A stretch of 64,000 nt of DNA from JADJPF01 sp964492845 (GTDB taxonomy: Bacteria > Acidobacteriota > Blastocatellia > Chloracidobacteriales > JADJPF01), in the NCBI GenBank assembly GCA_964492845.1, contig CAZBMZ010000001.1, positions 248,001-312,000 of the forward strand. The letters are read 5' to 3'. Positions 1 through 9,831 of this stretch are shown in pieces. Under the pieces are notes generated by a model. It saw nothing but the letters and a program-made list of their open reading frames with translations. It was not told where the DNA came from and made no database searches. Each line of letters opens with the position of its first letter. Position 1 is the stretch's first letter. Position numbers and translations under genes: made by a program.

Positions 1-1595
1 AAGAAAACTTATTAAAAGCAGATTTTTCAACACTTTTACTTTCATTATTAACATTACCTAAAAAATTATTTTTAATAATAATAGGTAAGCTTTACAGCAT
101 ATTATTAGTTATATTTGATGGCCTTAAATTAATTAAACCAGGTCTAAAAAGTTATATTGGTTATACTTTATTAGTTCCAGTGATTATCTTTGAAGATAAA
201 ACAGGAAAAGATGCTTTAGCACGTTCCAAACAACTTGTAGAAAGACTATCAAATGTCATTAATCCTATTCAACTGCGTAACATTTTTGCTACAGTTTTTA
301 CAATAGTTATTTCATGGTTTTTAGTAACTGTAACCGTATATTTATGCGATACATTTAATTTAATTAAAAAAGTGGATTTTTTTATTCCTATAATGGTTGC
401 AGCTTTTCCATTTTTAATTTTAAGTGTAATTTATCCACCTATTGCTATAGCTTTTTCTTTAATTTATAGAAGGTCTTGTTATATTGGAGGAGAAGAAACT
501 ATTGCAATACTAGAACAAAATCTATCAGAAAAATTAACTATAACTAATCTATCTCCATTTAGACGAATGGCTAGTTTATTTGTAATAATATTAATAATAG
601 TTACTAGCTGGTTTTTCTCAAAAGATAGTATCTTAATTAATGCAGCTAGCACAGGAAATGCTAGCACCATTAAAGCTTTATCCACTTTAGGGTTAAATAT
701 AGAAGATGTTAAAGATGAACAAGGCCACAATTTATATTTTCTTGCAATGGTAAATAATCATTTAGAAGCAAGTAAAGAAATAGTAGAAAATGGTTTTTCT
801 CGGTTGCCTGCAACACCTGAAAGCCAAATAATTAATGATAATGTTCCTGGTATGGTACTAATTTCTGGTGGATGGTTAACTCGTCCTAAAATAGAAGATC
901 TAGAATTAGATAAAAATGATCAACGAGTTTATGAAGTATTTGTAGATTCTTTTTATTTAGATCAAACCGAAGTAACTAACAGTCAATTTGAGGAATTTGT
1001 TAAAGATGCCAACTATGTTACGGATGCTGAACTTGAAGGAGATGATTATAATTGGCGAGTTTTTGCTACTGAAGATCGAAAAGATCATCCTGTTACTAGT
1101 CTTAGCTGGAAAGATGCTGAAAGCTATGCAAAATGGGCTGGAAAACGCCTTCCTACAGAAGCAGAATGGGAATATGCTGCACGAGGAGGAATATTTTATA
1201 AAAAATATCCTTGGGGTAGTACAATGCCTTCACTAGAAAAAAATTCTAATTTTGGTCTAAGTCGGGCAATAATTGATTTAGAAAATGTTCCAACTGTAAA
1301 AGTAAAAAGTTATTCTCCTAATGGCTATGGCCTTTATGATATGTCTGGCAATGTTTGGGAATGGTGTTCGGACTGGTATGACAAAGATTATTATAACTAT
1401 AGCCCAAAAACTAATCCTACAGGCCCGGCAAAAGGTGAATTAAAAGTTTTACGTGGAGGATCCTGGTATACTGGGGCTGATAATATAGAGGTTTCTAGTC
1501 GTAATTCAGATCTACCTGATGGAAGACAGTTTGATTATGGGTTTCGCTGTGCTTTAGATAAAGATAAACTTCCAAATAGCAAAAATATTAAATAA
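1..1595 (+). CDS. Membrane protein with C-terminal FGE-sulfatase domain (5'-partial)
   Basis: The frame is open from base 3 with no stop upstream of the GTG at 180, so the gene begins outside the window and the GTG is probably not the start. Counted from that GTG, three hydrophobic segments lie at about 35-55, 69-97 and 131-147, an ankyrin-like stretch at about 152-187, and an FGE-sulfatase (SUMF1/EgtB-like, PF03781) domain at about 222-460 with 'LPTEAEWEYAARGG', 'GLYDMSGNVWEW' and 'VLRGGSW'. The two catalytic cysteines of true formylglycine-generating enzymes are not seen after RGGSW, so it is probably a ligand-binding or C-type-lectin-like version. In acidobacteria such domains often follow a kinase domain; that part would be off the left edge (inference). 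Confidence 0.8.
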   Translation, partial: ENLLKADFSTLLLSLLTLPKKLFLIIIGKLYSILLVIFDGLKLIKPGLKSYIGYTLLVPVIIFEDKTGKDALARSKQLVERLSNVINPIQLRNIFATVFTIVISWFLVTVTVYLCDTFNLIKKVDFFIPIMVAAFPFLILSVIYPPIAIAFSLIYRRSCYIGGEETIAILEQNLSEKLTITNLSPFRRMASLFVIILIIVTSWFFSKDSILINAASTGNASTIKALSTLGLNIEDVKDEQGHNLYFLAMVNNHLEASKEIVENGFSRLPATPESQIINDNVPGMVLISGGWLTRPKIEDLELDKNDQRVYEVFVDSFYLDQTEVTNSQFEEFVKDANYVTDAELEGDDYNWRVFATEDRKDHPVTSLSWKDAESYAKWAGKRLPTEAEWEYAARGGIFYKKYPWGSTMPSLEKNSNFGLSRAIIDLENVPTVKVKSYSPNGYGLYDMSGNVWEWCSDWYDKDYYNYSPKTNPTGPAKGELKVLRGGSWYTGADNIEVSSRNSDLPDGRQFDYGFRCALDKDKLPNSKNIK

Positions 1596-1739
1596 ACTAA
1601 CTTACTAAAACTAAACCTTATAAAAGCCTATAACTTATTTTTTATTGTTTAGTTAATGTTATTGTAAGTTGAAAAGTAAGCAAGAAAGGTTTATATTTCT
1701 TGTGGCCCCGCCTGTTATTGTTTAAGCAAGGAGATAGCT

Positions 1740-3077
1740 ATGCTAAGAAAACTATCTGTTTTTCTTTGTTTATTTCTACTTATCACTATATCTGTTTATG
1801 GTGATGGTACAAATAATACACAAACAGTAGTTTCTTTGCCTGGACAAATACAAAAAAATAATAATGTTGTCTTTAGTTCTAATGGGCAATATGGCTTTGT
1901 TGCTGCTTATCGTCGCCCAGATGGTAGTAATAATAACGAAGTTTATAGTTTTAGTACAAATTCTGGCCTAATAGTTGATCGCAAAGAAGTTGCTTTTGCT
2001 CCCACTACTGTTGCAATGGATAACTCTAACACTATGGTAGTAGTTGGTTCAGCCGCAACAGATATTCCTACAGCACAAATTCATATCTTAAAAACTGATT
2101 TAGAGGGACGGTTTTCTCCTGATAGTTATGTTGCTAGTGTTGCTCTACCCACATCAAGCTTTGGTGATTGGATACCTAGTCAAATTGCTGTTAGCAATTT
2201 AGGCTATGCAATTTTCTCTAATAAAGCTTCTTTATATGTAATTAGCACTAGAAATACTTTTAATGGTATTGCTGGAGAAACAACTAGTATTACAGAGGTA
2301 GTTAGCCAAGAAACTTATAGCAATTCCAATAGGCTTATAAATATAGATTTTGATAAAAATTCTAATACTCTAGTTACAGTTTGGCGCAAGAGTAATGAAA
2401 ATTGTAGTTTACTACTACATAAACTTACTAGTGATGGTCAACTCTCCCCAATAGCTGTTACACCTGATAACCCAACAGCTAATGAAGTTGTACTTCCACC
2501 CGGAGAAATTATTGCTAGAGGTAGCAATGTTGCTTTTAATAGTAATGCAACAGAAATTTATTTTGTTTCTAGCTCTACAGGAATGATTTATAGCTACCCA
2601 ATTTATGGGGGAGGCGGTTTAATAGAAAAAGCTCGCTACCAATTGTTTGCTGATGGAGCCATTCAATCAGCCTTAACTAGCCCTAGAAATATTGTTTTTC
2701 GTAATGTCCAATTATCAACAGGGTTTCAGCCTACACTTTATATTAGTCGACCTCTTGGAATCAGCCGACCTTTAGGAGTAAAACCAAACGCTATAGTTGT
2801 TGTTGAGGCTAGCGATGCTAGTTTGATCTCTGCCAAAATATTTGATGAACAAGAAGACACAATGAACACTACAATAAATGAAGCTGGCAGTGTAGCCTAT
2901 ATTGTAATGAGCAAAGGAAATTTCTATCGCTTTAATACTTTGTCTGGAGAAATTAGTCCAGTGCAAAACTTTTCTAATACTTTATTAAGGGTTTATTTAC
3001 AAGAAAGAACAGGGCTTTTAGCTCTTACTGGAATACAAGATTCGGTTGGTACAGTCAATTTGATGAAAATAGATTAA
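1740..3077 (+). CDS. Secreted beta-propeller-like protein
   Basis: A 445-residue protein with a clear Sec signal peptide (MLRKLSVFLCLFLLITISVYG, cleavage near residue 21). AAGGAG at 1728-1733 sits seven bases before the ATG and fixes the start. The mature part is rich in Ser, Thr and Asn and shows repeated short beta-strand segments such as 'VFSSNGQYGFVAA' and 'VAFNSNATEIYFVSS', which resemble WD/YVTN-type propeller blades. No catalytic motif is visible. It is followed after 35 bases by the TPR/AAA+ regulator, so the two may be co-transcribed. The function is unknown; the propeller fold is an inference from strand periodicity. Confidence 0.75.
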   Translation: MLRKLSVFLCLFLLITISVYGDGTNNTQTVVSLPGQIQKNNNVVFSSNGQYGFVAAYRRPDGSNNNEVYSFSTNSGLIVDRKEVAFAPTTVAMDNSNTMVVVGSAATDIPTAQIHILKTDLEGRFSPDSYVASVALPTSSFGDWIPSQIAVSNLGYAIFSNKASLYVISTRNTFNGIAGETTSITEVVSQETYSNSNRLINIDFDKNSNTLVTVWRKSNENCSLLLHKLTSDGQLSPIAVTPDNPTANEVVLPPGEIIARGSNVAFNSNATEIYFVSSSTGMIYSYPIYGGGGLIEKARYQLFADGAIQSALTSPRNIVFRNVQLSTGFQPTLYISRPLGISRPLGVKPNAIVVVEASDASLISAKIFDEQEDTMNTTINEAGSVAYIVMSKGNFYRFNTLSGEISPVQNFSNTLLRVYLQERTGLLALTGIQDSVGTVNLMKID

Positions 3078-3112
3078 GAAAGCCAAGATAAAATTTTTTA
3101 GTTGTTGAGCCT

Positions 3113-6100
3113 ATGAGTACACAGCGCGTTTCAGTCCCTTGGTACAAAGCTTTTGATAAACCAAATAAATCATCAAGTCAACTTTCTAACATTATCTCTC
3201 AAGCAGAAAAGTCTTTTGAATCTGGTCAGTATCAAGAATTAATTAAGTTAATAGAAAGTGCTTTAGAACAAAAAGTTGATGATTCTGAACAAGAAGTTAT
3301 TCTTAGGTGTCTGCTTAATGAAGCTCTTTGTGAATTAAGCTTTTATGATGAAGCCGCTATTGTTTTAAGCGAATTTGAAAAACAGAAAACTAACCTACCT
3401 AGTAAACTACAAGCAGAACTATTACTTAGAATAGGTGCTACTTCTAGCTGGAGAGCGCAATATCCAAAAGCAATTGCTAAATTAAATGAAGCAGTCCTCT
3501 TATTTACTGTTCTTAATGATAAAGAAGGTATAACACGAGGTTATTTTGAGCTTTCTTTACTCTATATAAATATTAATGAATATGCTATTGCACGAGATTA
3601 TTTAACTCGTGCTTATACAGAAGCAGAATTAATAGCTAACCGTCGCTTGACTGCGCAAATTTTCTTACGCTTAGGAATGGTAGATCATTATGAGGGTGAT
3701 TTTGCTAATGCTAAACTCCATTATAATCGAGCATTAAAATTAGTAGCTAATACAAAATCTTATCGTCTTCTAGGTTCTTTGCAGATGAACCTGGCAAATA
3801 CATTGTTTTTAGAACAACGAGGTTCAGCCCAACAAATTATTAATTTATATGAAAGTGCTATAGAAAATTTTAAGAAGCTAAATAACTCTCATTTTATTGC
3901 TCATTGTTATAATAATTTAGGTGATTGTCTATTGCGGTTTGGTATGTGGGAAAAAGCCCAAATGTTTTTAACTCAAGCAATAGAACTTGCTCGTAGTGCA
4001 AATTATCATCATAGCGAAAGTTTAGCTCTAATTACTTTAGCCGAATTAAAATTGCGTTGTGGGGATCTAAATGGAGCTAAACGTCTTTTAACACCAGCAA
4101 TTAAGATTGCAGAGCAAACTGATAAAAGTGTCCTAGCCTATGCAAAAAGAGTTTATGGTTATACCTACCAGGCTACAAATCCAGCAGCATTAAAAGCTTT
4201 TAACTCTTCTTTACAACTAGCAACTGCTGTAGGTGATCATAATGAAATTACTTTTTCACTCCTGGCACTTGTAGATTACTATTTTGCAAGGGGAGAATAC
4301 GAACAAGCCCGAAATTTTCTTAAACATGCACAAGAAAGGCTTATGACTAAGCCTTCGCCCTATATTTCTGGCTTTGCTCAACGATTAACAGGAATGCTTA
4401 AGTATGTTGAGGGTGTTTTGACCGAAGCAATTCAACATATCAACACATCGATTTCAATTTTTACTACTGTAGGTGATCGATATGAACTTGGAAGAAGCCA
4501 TTTAGAGTTAGCACAAGTTTTAATTAGTAGTGAAAGTTTAACTGCTGCTCAAAGTCATATTTCTCAAGCTCAAGAAATTCTTATAGAACTTAAGGCTCGT
4601 CCAGATGTTATTCGAGCCGAAAAAATGCAGATTCTTGTTAATGAAAAACTAACATCTCCAAATACTAGCAAAACTATTGATAAAAAAAGTGTTACACAAA
4701 ATTTTATACCCCTTTTAGATTTACCTTTATTTAAGCGTTTAGCCCAAGCTTGTATTACTCAAGAAATTTTGTTAGAAGAATTTTCAGCAATTACTTTTGA
4801 AACACTTCCAATAGCACAATTACTTGTGTTTTTACCCTTTAACCAGTCTCAAACTTTGTTAATTTCTCATGGAACAAGTCAAGATGATGCTTCAAAATTA
4901 CGTAAACAAATAATTGCTTCAGAAAAAAAATATTTAGATAACGGACGCTTAATAAAACTAATAAGTGTTTATCATCAAGATGTTTTTGTTTACTCTGAAA
5001 ATAAAGCTGCTTTTTCACACTCAGAACAAGAACGTTGGGAATTATTTTTAGAGTTCTTAAAATTAGGACTAGAAAATTGCTCCCTACGTACTAACTTTGG
5101 ACAAACTAAAAATACTACTAATATATCAGTACAAAATACTACTGAACCAAATATATTAATTCAAGGTTTTGTTTATGTAAGTCCGATAATGCGCCGAGTA
5201 GTAGACCAAATCAAAAAGATCCGTACTTCTGATGTTACAGTTTTAATTACAGGTGAATCTGGCACAGGAAAAGAATTAGTAGCGCGAGCAATTCATGCAG
5301 AAAGTGCGCGTTGTGAAGGTGCATTTGTTGCTTTTAATTGTACTGCTACGCCTAGAGAATTAATTGAAAGTCAGCTTTTTGGACATCGTCGAGGCTCATT
5401 TACTGGTGCTACAAGTAATTACTTAGGCGTAATTCGTACCGCCAAAGGTGGAACCTTATTTTTAGATGAAATTGGAGATTTAAGTTTAGATATACAACCA
5501 AAGCTACTTAGATTTTTAGAGGCTGGAGAAATTCAACCTCTAGGCGAGGGTCGCCCATTAAAAGTAGATGTAAGAGTAATTGCTGCAACCAATGCAGATC
5601 TTGGCTATTCAGTTGCAGAAAAACGATTTAGAGAAGACCTTTATCATCGTCTAAACATTATTCGTATACATATTCCACCGCTTAGAGAACGTGCAGAAGA
5701 AATTCCAATGTTACTACGTTACTATCTTAATTATTTTGCTAATCGTTATGGAGATAAACAAATAACTTTTTCTGAAAGTGCTATTAATGCTTTTCAACAA
5801 TATCATTGGCCAGGAAATGTTCGTCAATTGCGTAATGAAATTGAAAGGTTAATTACTTATTCAGTAAAAGGGGATGTTATTTCTATTGATGATCTTTCTT
5901 TAGATATCCAACAATCAAATTCTTTAAGTGTTTTACCTAAATCAAATGAATCTTTACCGAAAAATTTAACTTCCTCTCTAGCTAGCAAAAGATCTAAGAT
6001 ATTAGAGTTTCCAGAATCGCCAAAAACGCTAAGAGATGTTGTCCGACCAGTAGAAAGAGAGTTAATCTTAGCTGCTTTTGAACGTAACCAAGGCAATTTT

Positions 6101-6190
6101 AGCAAGGTAGCAAAAGAATTAGGCTTGTCTAGGCGGGGGTTAAAGTTAAAAATCGATAGCTTAAACCTTTCTGAAATAGTAAGTAAATAA
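3113..6190 (+). CDS. TPR-containing sigma-54-dependent transcriptional activator
   Basis: A 1025-residue bacterial enhancer-binding protein. Residues about 25-510 are a long array of TPR-like helical repeats, about 530-660 look like a degenerate GAF-type region, and about 685-915 form the AAA+ sigma-54 interaction domain. Visible motifs: Walker A GESGTGKE (714-721), GSFTGA (761-766, the sigma-54-contacting GAFTGA loop with A to S), Walker B GGTLFLDE (779-786) and 'EDLYHRLNI' around the arginine-finger region. A Fis-type helix-turn-helix follows at about 985-1015. The TPR region replaces the usual REC or PAS sensor, so activity may be set by protein-protein contact (inference). It lies 35 bases after the secreted propeller protein. 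No strong ribosome-binding site is seen. Confidence 0.88.
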   Translation: MSTQRVSVPWYKAFDKPNKSSSQLSNIISQAEKSFESGQYQELIKLIESALEQKVDDSEQEVILRCLLNEALCELSFYDEAAIVLSEFEKQKTNLPSKLQAELLLRIGATSSWRAQYPKAIAKLNEAVLLFTVLNDKEGITRGYFELSLLYININEYAIARDYLTRAYTEAELIANRRLTAQIFLRLGMVDHYEGDFANAKLHYNRALKLVANTKSYRLLGSLQMNLANTLFLEQRGSAQQIINLYESAIENFKKLNNSHFIAHCYNNLGDCLLRFGMWEKAQMFLTQAIELARSANYHHSESLALITLAELKLRCGDLNGAKRLLTPAIKIAEQTDKSVLAYAKRVYGYTYQATNPAALKAFNSSLQLATAVGDHNEITFSLLALVDYYFARGEYEQARNFLKHAQERLMTKPSPYISGFAQRLTGMLKYVEGVLTEAIQHINTSISIFTTVGDRYELGRSHLELAQVLISSESLTAAQSHISQAQEILIELKARPDVIRAEKMQILVNEKLTSPNTSKTIDKKSVTQNFIPLLDLPLFKRLAQACITQEILLEEFSAITFETLPIAQLLVFLPFNQSQTLLISHGTSQDDASKLRKQIIASEKKYLDNGRLIKLISVYHQDVFVYSENKAAFSHSEQERWELFLEFLKLGLENCSLRTNFGQTKNTTNISVQNTTEPNILIQGFVYVSPIMRRVVDQIKKIRTSDVTVLITGESGTGKELVARAIHAESARCEGAFVAFNCTATPRELIESQLFGHRRGSFTGATSNYLGVIRTAKGGTLFLDEIGDLSLDIQPKLLRFLEAGEIQPLGEGRPLKVDVRVIAATNADLGYSVAEKRFREDLYHRLNIIRIHIPPLRERAEEIPMLLRYYLNYFANRYGDKQITFSESAINAFQQYHWPGNVRQLRNEIERLITYSVKGDVISIDDLSLDIQQSNSLSVLPKSNESLPKNLTSSLASKRSKILEFPESPKTLRDVVRPVERELILAAFERNQGNFSKVAKELGLSRRGLKLKIDSLNLSEIVSK

Positions 6191-6228
6191 ATTTCTCGGC
6201 AATTAGTTTAGGAGTAAGTTTTATTAAG

Positions 6229-6936
6229 ATGACTTTGAACAAAAATTTAATTATTGCAATAGATGGCCCCTCTGGTTCTGGTAAAAGTACTACTGGTAAA
6301 GCATTGGCTGACAAACTTGGATATTTATATATTGATACTGGGGCAATGTATCGGGCTGCTGCTTTGGCAGCAATTAGAGCCGATATAGCATTATTAGAAG
6401 AAGAAAAAATTATCTCTCTAGTAAAAAACACTAATATTAACTTAAAGGGTAGTCCTTATAGGTTACAAGTTTTTCTTAATGGGGAAGATGTAACAGAAAA
6501 GATCCGCACTCCAGAAGTTAGTCAATCAGCATCAATTATTTCTGCTATTGGAGGTGTTCGCCAAGCTTTAGTAGCACGTCAACAAGAAATGGGAAAACAA
6601 GGTGGAGTGGTTTTAGATGGGCGAGATATTGGAACACATGTTTTTCCTAATGCAGATGCTAAATTTTTTCTAGTAGCAGACGTTTATGAACGCGCTCGCC
6701 GTCGTAATTTAGAAGAAGTTAACCGAGGCGAAAATTTAACATTAGAAGAAACCTTAAAAGAAATAGAAGAACGAGATCAAAGAGATGAACAACGCACTTA
6801 TTCACCTCTACGACCTGCCGAGGACTCTATTAAACTTGATACTTCTAGTTTAACTCCTAATTTAGTAGTAGAAAAAATCTTAGAACATCTTGAGCCAAAG
6901 TTAAATTTAATGGCAAAACCTCTAGGAACTAGCTAA
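6229..6936 (+). CDS. cmk: Cytidylate kinase
   Basis: A 235-residue cytoplasmic enzyme that phosphorylates CMP and dCMP with ATP in pyrimidine nucleotide recycling. The P-loop GPSGSGKST is at residues 13-21, followed by 'YIDTGAMYRA', 'DGRDIGTHVFPNADAKFFL' and the 'ERDQRDEQR' lid region, all typical of Cmk. Length fits the family. An AGGAG at 6210-6214 precedes the ATG at a rather long distance. Its stop TAA is followed immediately by the ATG of ribE, so the two are very probably in one operon with coupled translation. Confidence 0.95.
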   Translation: MTLNKNLIIAIDGPSGSGKSTTGKALADKLGYLYIDTGAMYRAAALAAIRADIALLEEEKIISLVKNTNINLKGSPYRLQVFLNGEDVTEKIRTPEVSQSASIISAIGGVRQALVARQQEMGKQGGVVLDGRDIGTHVFPNADAKFFLVADVYERARRRNLEEVNRGENLTLEETLKEIEERDQRDEQRTYSPLRPAEDSIKLDTSSLTPNLVVEKILEHLEPKLNLMAKPLGTS

Positions 6937-7581
6937 ATGTTTACTGGAATTATTGAGGAATTAGGAAAAATTTCTGCTACTAAAATTGGTAGTCAAGGCG
7001 GAGAAATTATTGTTTCTGCTAAAGAAATTACTCAAGACCTTAAAATAGGTGATAGCGTTGCGGTAAATGGAGTTTGTCTAACTGTAACAACCTTTACTAG
7101 TCAAAATATTACTTTTGATGTTTCCAAAGAAACTTTGCTACGTAGCACTTTAGGCAGTCTATCAACAGGAAATCCTGTAAATTTAGAAAGAGCCTTACGT
7201 CTAAGTGATAGGTTAGGTGGGCATATTGTCCAGGGGCATGTGGACACTGTAGGAGAATTTTTAGCTCGTCAAACTGTTGGTGAAGGCTATATAATGCGTT
7301 TTTCTTATCCAAAGGAAATTGCCCATTATATTTGTCAAAAAGGCTCTATTGCTATTGAAGGTATAAGTTTAACTATAGCTGATTTAAGCTTAAGTGATTT
7401 TTCTGTTGCTGTTGTTCCTCATACATTAAAATCAACTACTCTAAGTTTATTAACTGCAAGACAAAAGGTAAATTTAGAAGTTGATATTGTAGCTAAATAT
7501 ATTGAGCGAATGCTAACAACACGTCATATAACAGAAAAATCTGCTTTAACTATGGAAAAGTTAAAAGATTTAGGTTATTAA
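6937..7581 (+). CDS. ribE: Riboflavin synthase, alpha subunit
   Basis: A 214-residue lumazine-binding protein that dismutates two 6,7-dimethyl-8-ribityllumazine molecules to riboflavin. The N terminus MFTGIIEELG is the hallmark of the family. Two tandem lumazine-binding barrels are visible, the first with 'VAVNGVCLTV' and 'LGGHIVQGHVDTVG', the second with 'IAIEGISLTIADL' and 'VDIVAKYIER'. The start follows the cmk stop with no gap. No FMN riboswitch-like sequence is seen upstream, and no other riboflavin gene is in the window. Confidence 0.95.
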   Translation: MFTGIIEELGKISATKIGSQGGEIIVSAKEITQDLKIGDSVAVNGVCLTVTTFTSQNITFDVSKETLLRSTLGSLSTGNPVNLERALRLSDRLGGHIVQGHVDTVGEFLARQTVGEGYIMRFSYPKEIAHYICQKGSIAIEGISLTIADLSLSDFSVAVVPHTLKSTTLSLLTARQKVNLEVDIVAKYIERMLTTRHITEKSALTMEKLKDLGY

Positions 7582-7628
7582 CATTATTAACTTTAGTAGT
7601 AAGAAAAATTTGGAGGTAATTAACTTTT

Positions 7629-7937
7629 ATGGCAACTGTTCCAGAAATTTTTGATTCAATGAAAGCCGGTTATAAAAAAGGTTCTATGTCAGATGATCGT
7701 AGTTACTATTTTTCTTTAGATGACTATAAATACACAGTAACTTTTTCTAATGACAAAATTAAGGTAGAAGAAGGAAAAACGGTTGACGAAGCCGATTGTG
7801 TATTAAAAACATCTGCTGAGATGTTTTCTAAAATTTGGGATGGATATAAACCAGGTATGATGGATTTTATGAGCGGTAAAATAAAAACCAACAACCCTAC
7901 ATTACTTCAAGACTTTGCTGGTGCTTTTACAAAATAA
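7629..7937 (+). CDS. SCP2 sterol-carrier-domain protein
   Basis: A 102-residue protein that consists of one SCP2-like domain: 'VPEIFDSMKAGY', then alternating strands, 'DEADCVLKTSAEMFSKIWDG' and the C-terminal 'MDFMSGKIKTNN' segment that lines the lipid-binding tunnel in the family. It has no signal peptide. GGAGG at 7611-7615 lies before the ATG. Members of this family bind hydrophobic ligands non-specifically; the ligand here cannot be told. It sits 47 bases after ribE, so it may share that transcript. Confidence 0.85.
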   Translation: MATVPEIFDSMKAGYKKGSMSDDRSYYFSLDDYKYTVTFSNDKIKVEEGKTVDEADCVLKTSAEMFSKIWDGYKPGMMDFMSGKIKTNNPTLLQDFAGAFTK

Positions 7938-7956
7938 TAAAAATTTTTTCTTTTCT

Positions 7957-8003
7957 AAGTTATAAATATGAAAATTAGCTAATAGTTTTCATGTTTATAA
8001 CTT
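7957..8003. terminator. Long inverted repeat between SCP2 and aminotransferase genes
   Basis: Nearly perfect inverted repeat: AAGTTATAAA plus ATGAAAA pairs with TTTTCAT plus TTTATAACTT around a loop of about 11 bases. The stem is very AT-rich and no clean T tract follows, so it may be a weak terminator or a leader structure of the aminotransferase gene 20 bases downstream. Confidence 0.45.
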
Positions 8004-8022
8004 CTAGATTTTAGAGGGTTTA

Positions 8023-9195
8023 ATGTTTTCTAGTCGTACCCCGCCAAAGATGTCTTCTAATAGATTAACTAATATTATTGAAGAAAAAAAATTAAGTAGT
8101 ACTCCACTTATAGATTTAACAGTTTCTAACCCTACACAAATTTCTTTTGATTACCCAGAATCAAAAATAATTACTGCTCTAGCTAATAAAAACAGCCTTT
8201 TTTATCGTCCAGATCCAAAAGGATTGCTTGTTGCACGTAGTGCTGTGGTTAACTACTATAATTTACAACAAGTAACAGAAGAAAAAATTTTTCTTACTGC
8301 TAGCACTAGCGAAGCTTACACACTACTTTTTAAGCTACTGATGAATCCGCGTGATAGTGTTTTAGTTCCTACGCCGTCATATCCTTTATTTGAACACTTG
8401 GCACAAATAGAAGGTGTGGAAGCTATAAATTATTATTTATATTTTGATGGAGCTTGGCATATAGATTTTCCATATCTTCAAAGTGTTTGCCAAAAAAATA
8501 CCCGTGCAATTATTATTGTTAATCCTAATAATCCTACAGGATCATACCTAAAAAAAGAGGAACTAAAACAACTAATTAACTTTTGTAAACAGAATAATTT
8601 AGCTCTAATCTCTGATGAAGTTTTCTATGATTATCCACATCATCAAGATAAGACTAGAGCAAACAGTATTGCTACGGTAGATGACGTTTTAACTTTTACT
8701 CTTAATGGTTTATCCAAAGCCGCAGGACTACCACAATTAAAGTTAGGTTGGATTATTCTTAATGGGCCAAAAGAAATATTTGACGAGGCTTATCAAAGAC
8801 TCGAATTTATTACAGATTTATTTCTCTCTGTTAGTAGCCCCGTTCAACATGCTTTGCCATCACTTCTAAAAATTGCTCCTGCACTACAAATCCAAATACA
8901 AGAGCGTGTTTTAGCTAATTATCATTGGTTAAAATCCCAAATTCCTGTAGATAGTGTTTGTCGGTTATTGCCTACAGAAGGCGGTTGGTATGCAATTTTA
9001 CAAGTACCAAAAATTCTTACTGAAGAAGAATTAATACTTGAATTACTAATAAAGGAAAATTTAATTATCCATCCAGGATATTTTTTTGATTTTCAACTAG
9101 AAGGCTTTTTGGTTATTAGCTTGATTACTAGACCAGAAATACTTCAACTTGGAATAGCGAAACTGCTTAATTATATAAACGAGCTTTGCAAGTAA
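8023..9195 (+). CDS. PLP-dependent aminotransferase, class I/II
   Basis: A 390-residue fold-type I aminotransferase. Visible motifs are 'YRPDPKGLLVAR' near residue 61, NPNNPTG (167-173), the PLP pyridine-binding Asp198 in 'ISDEVFYDY', and the Schiff-base lysine Lys232 in 'LNGLSKAAGLPQLKLGW'. AGAGGG lies just upstream of the ATG. Residues 225-245 resemble the alanine/aspartate aminotransferase branch (AspC/AlaT/DapL-like), but substrate specificity cannot be assigned from motifs alone. It converges on the TetR gene on the other strand with a 15-base gap. Confidence 0.9.
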   Translation: MFSSRTPPKMSSNRLTNIIEEKKLSSTPLIDLTVSNPTQISFDYPESKIITALANKNSLFYRPDPKGLLVARSAVVNYYNLQQVTEEKIFLTASTSEAYTLLFKLLMNPRDSVLVPTPSYPLFEHLAQIEGVEAINYYLYFDGAWHIDFPYLQSVCQKNTRAIIIVNPNNPTGSYLKKEELKQLINFCKQNNLALISDEVFYDYPHHQDKTRANSIATVDDVLTFTLNGLSKAAGLPQLKLGWIILNGPKEIFDEAYQRLEFITDLFLSVSSPVQHALPSLLKIAPALQIQIQERVLANYHWLKSQIPVDSVCRLLPTEGGWYAILQVPKILTEEELILELLIKENLIIHPGYFFDFQLEGFLVISLITRPEILQLGIAKLLNYINELCK

Positions 9196-9210
9196 ACCTT
9201 AAGTTATTAT

Positions 9211-9831
9211 CTAAACTTTTAAGCTATCAATTAAGCTATTAATTGTGTGAGAGATAAGCTGTTCTTGGTCTACCCAAGGGAAATGGCATTTAATTATTAG
9301 TAAAGAAACTATTCCATGTGCTGTTGTCCAAAAACTTTGTGTTACTAATTCTGGATCAACTTCCTTAAATTTTTTCTGTTTTATACATTCAACCACAATA
9401 TCACGCAAGCGAGCATAAGCTTGATTGCCCATAGAGTCAGGGGACAAAAATCTATTGATATCTTCCATTGCTAAATCTTCTGGCCGATACATAAAAGCGA
9501 CTTTGTAATCATTTGGGTGAGTTAGTCCAAAATAAATATATTTGCGGATGCCTGCCTCTAGACATTTAACAGGGTCATTATCAGATAAGCAAGCAACCTC
9601 ATCTAAACCATTAAGTAGCTTTTCAAATGTTTCTTCACAAATGCAAAAGAGTAGATCAGCTTTATCCTTAAAATGAATGTAAATTGTAGTAGGGGAGTAT
9701 TCTATTTTTTCAGCTATTTTACGCATAGAAACATTTTCATAACCTTCTTTTACAAAAAGTTCCCTTGCAGCTTCTAAAATTTCTTGTCTTAAAAATTCTT
9801 TTTGTCTTTCTCGACGTTCTTTGATGCCCAT
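9211..9831 (-). CDS. TetR/AcrR-family transcriptional regulator
   Basis: A 206-residue one-component regulator. The N-terminal helix-turn-helix spans about residues 14-62 ('ILEAARELFVKEGYENVSMRKIAEKI', 'SPTTIYIHFKDKADLL'). The C-terminal ligand domain resembles the WHG/TetR_C type ('GIRKYIYFGLTHPNDYKVAF'). It is divergent from the sigma-54-type regulator starting at 10068, and the 236-base space between them contains several inverted repeats that could hold its operator. Confidence 0.9.
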   Translation of the reverse strand: MGIKERRERQKEFLRQEILEAARELFVKEGYENVSMRKIAEKIEYSPTTIYIHFKDKADLLFCICEETFEKLLNGLDEVACLSDNDPVKCLEAGIRKYIYFGLTHPNDYKVAFMYRPEDLAMEDINRFLSPDSMGNQAYARLRDIVVECIKQKKFKEVDPELVTQSFWTTAHGIVSLLIIKCHFPWVDQEQLISHTINSLIDSLKV

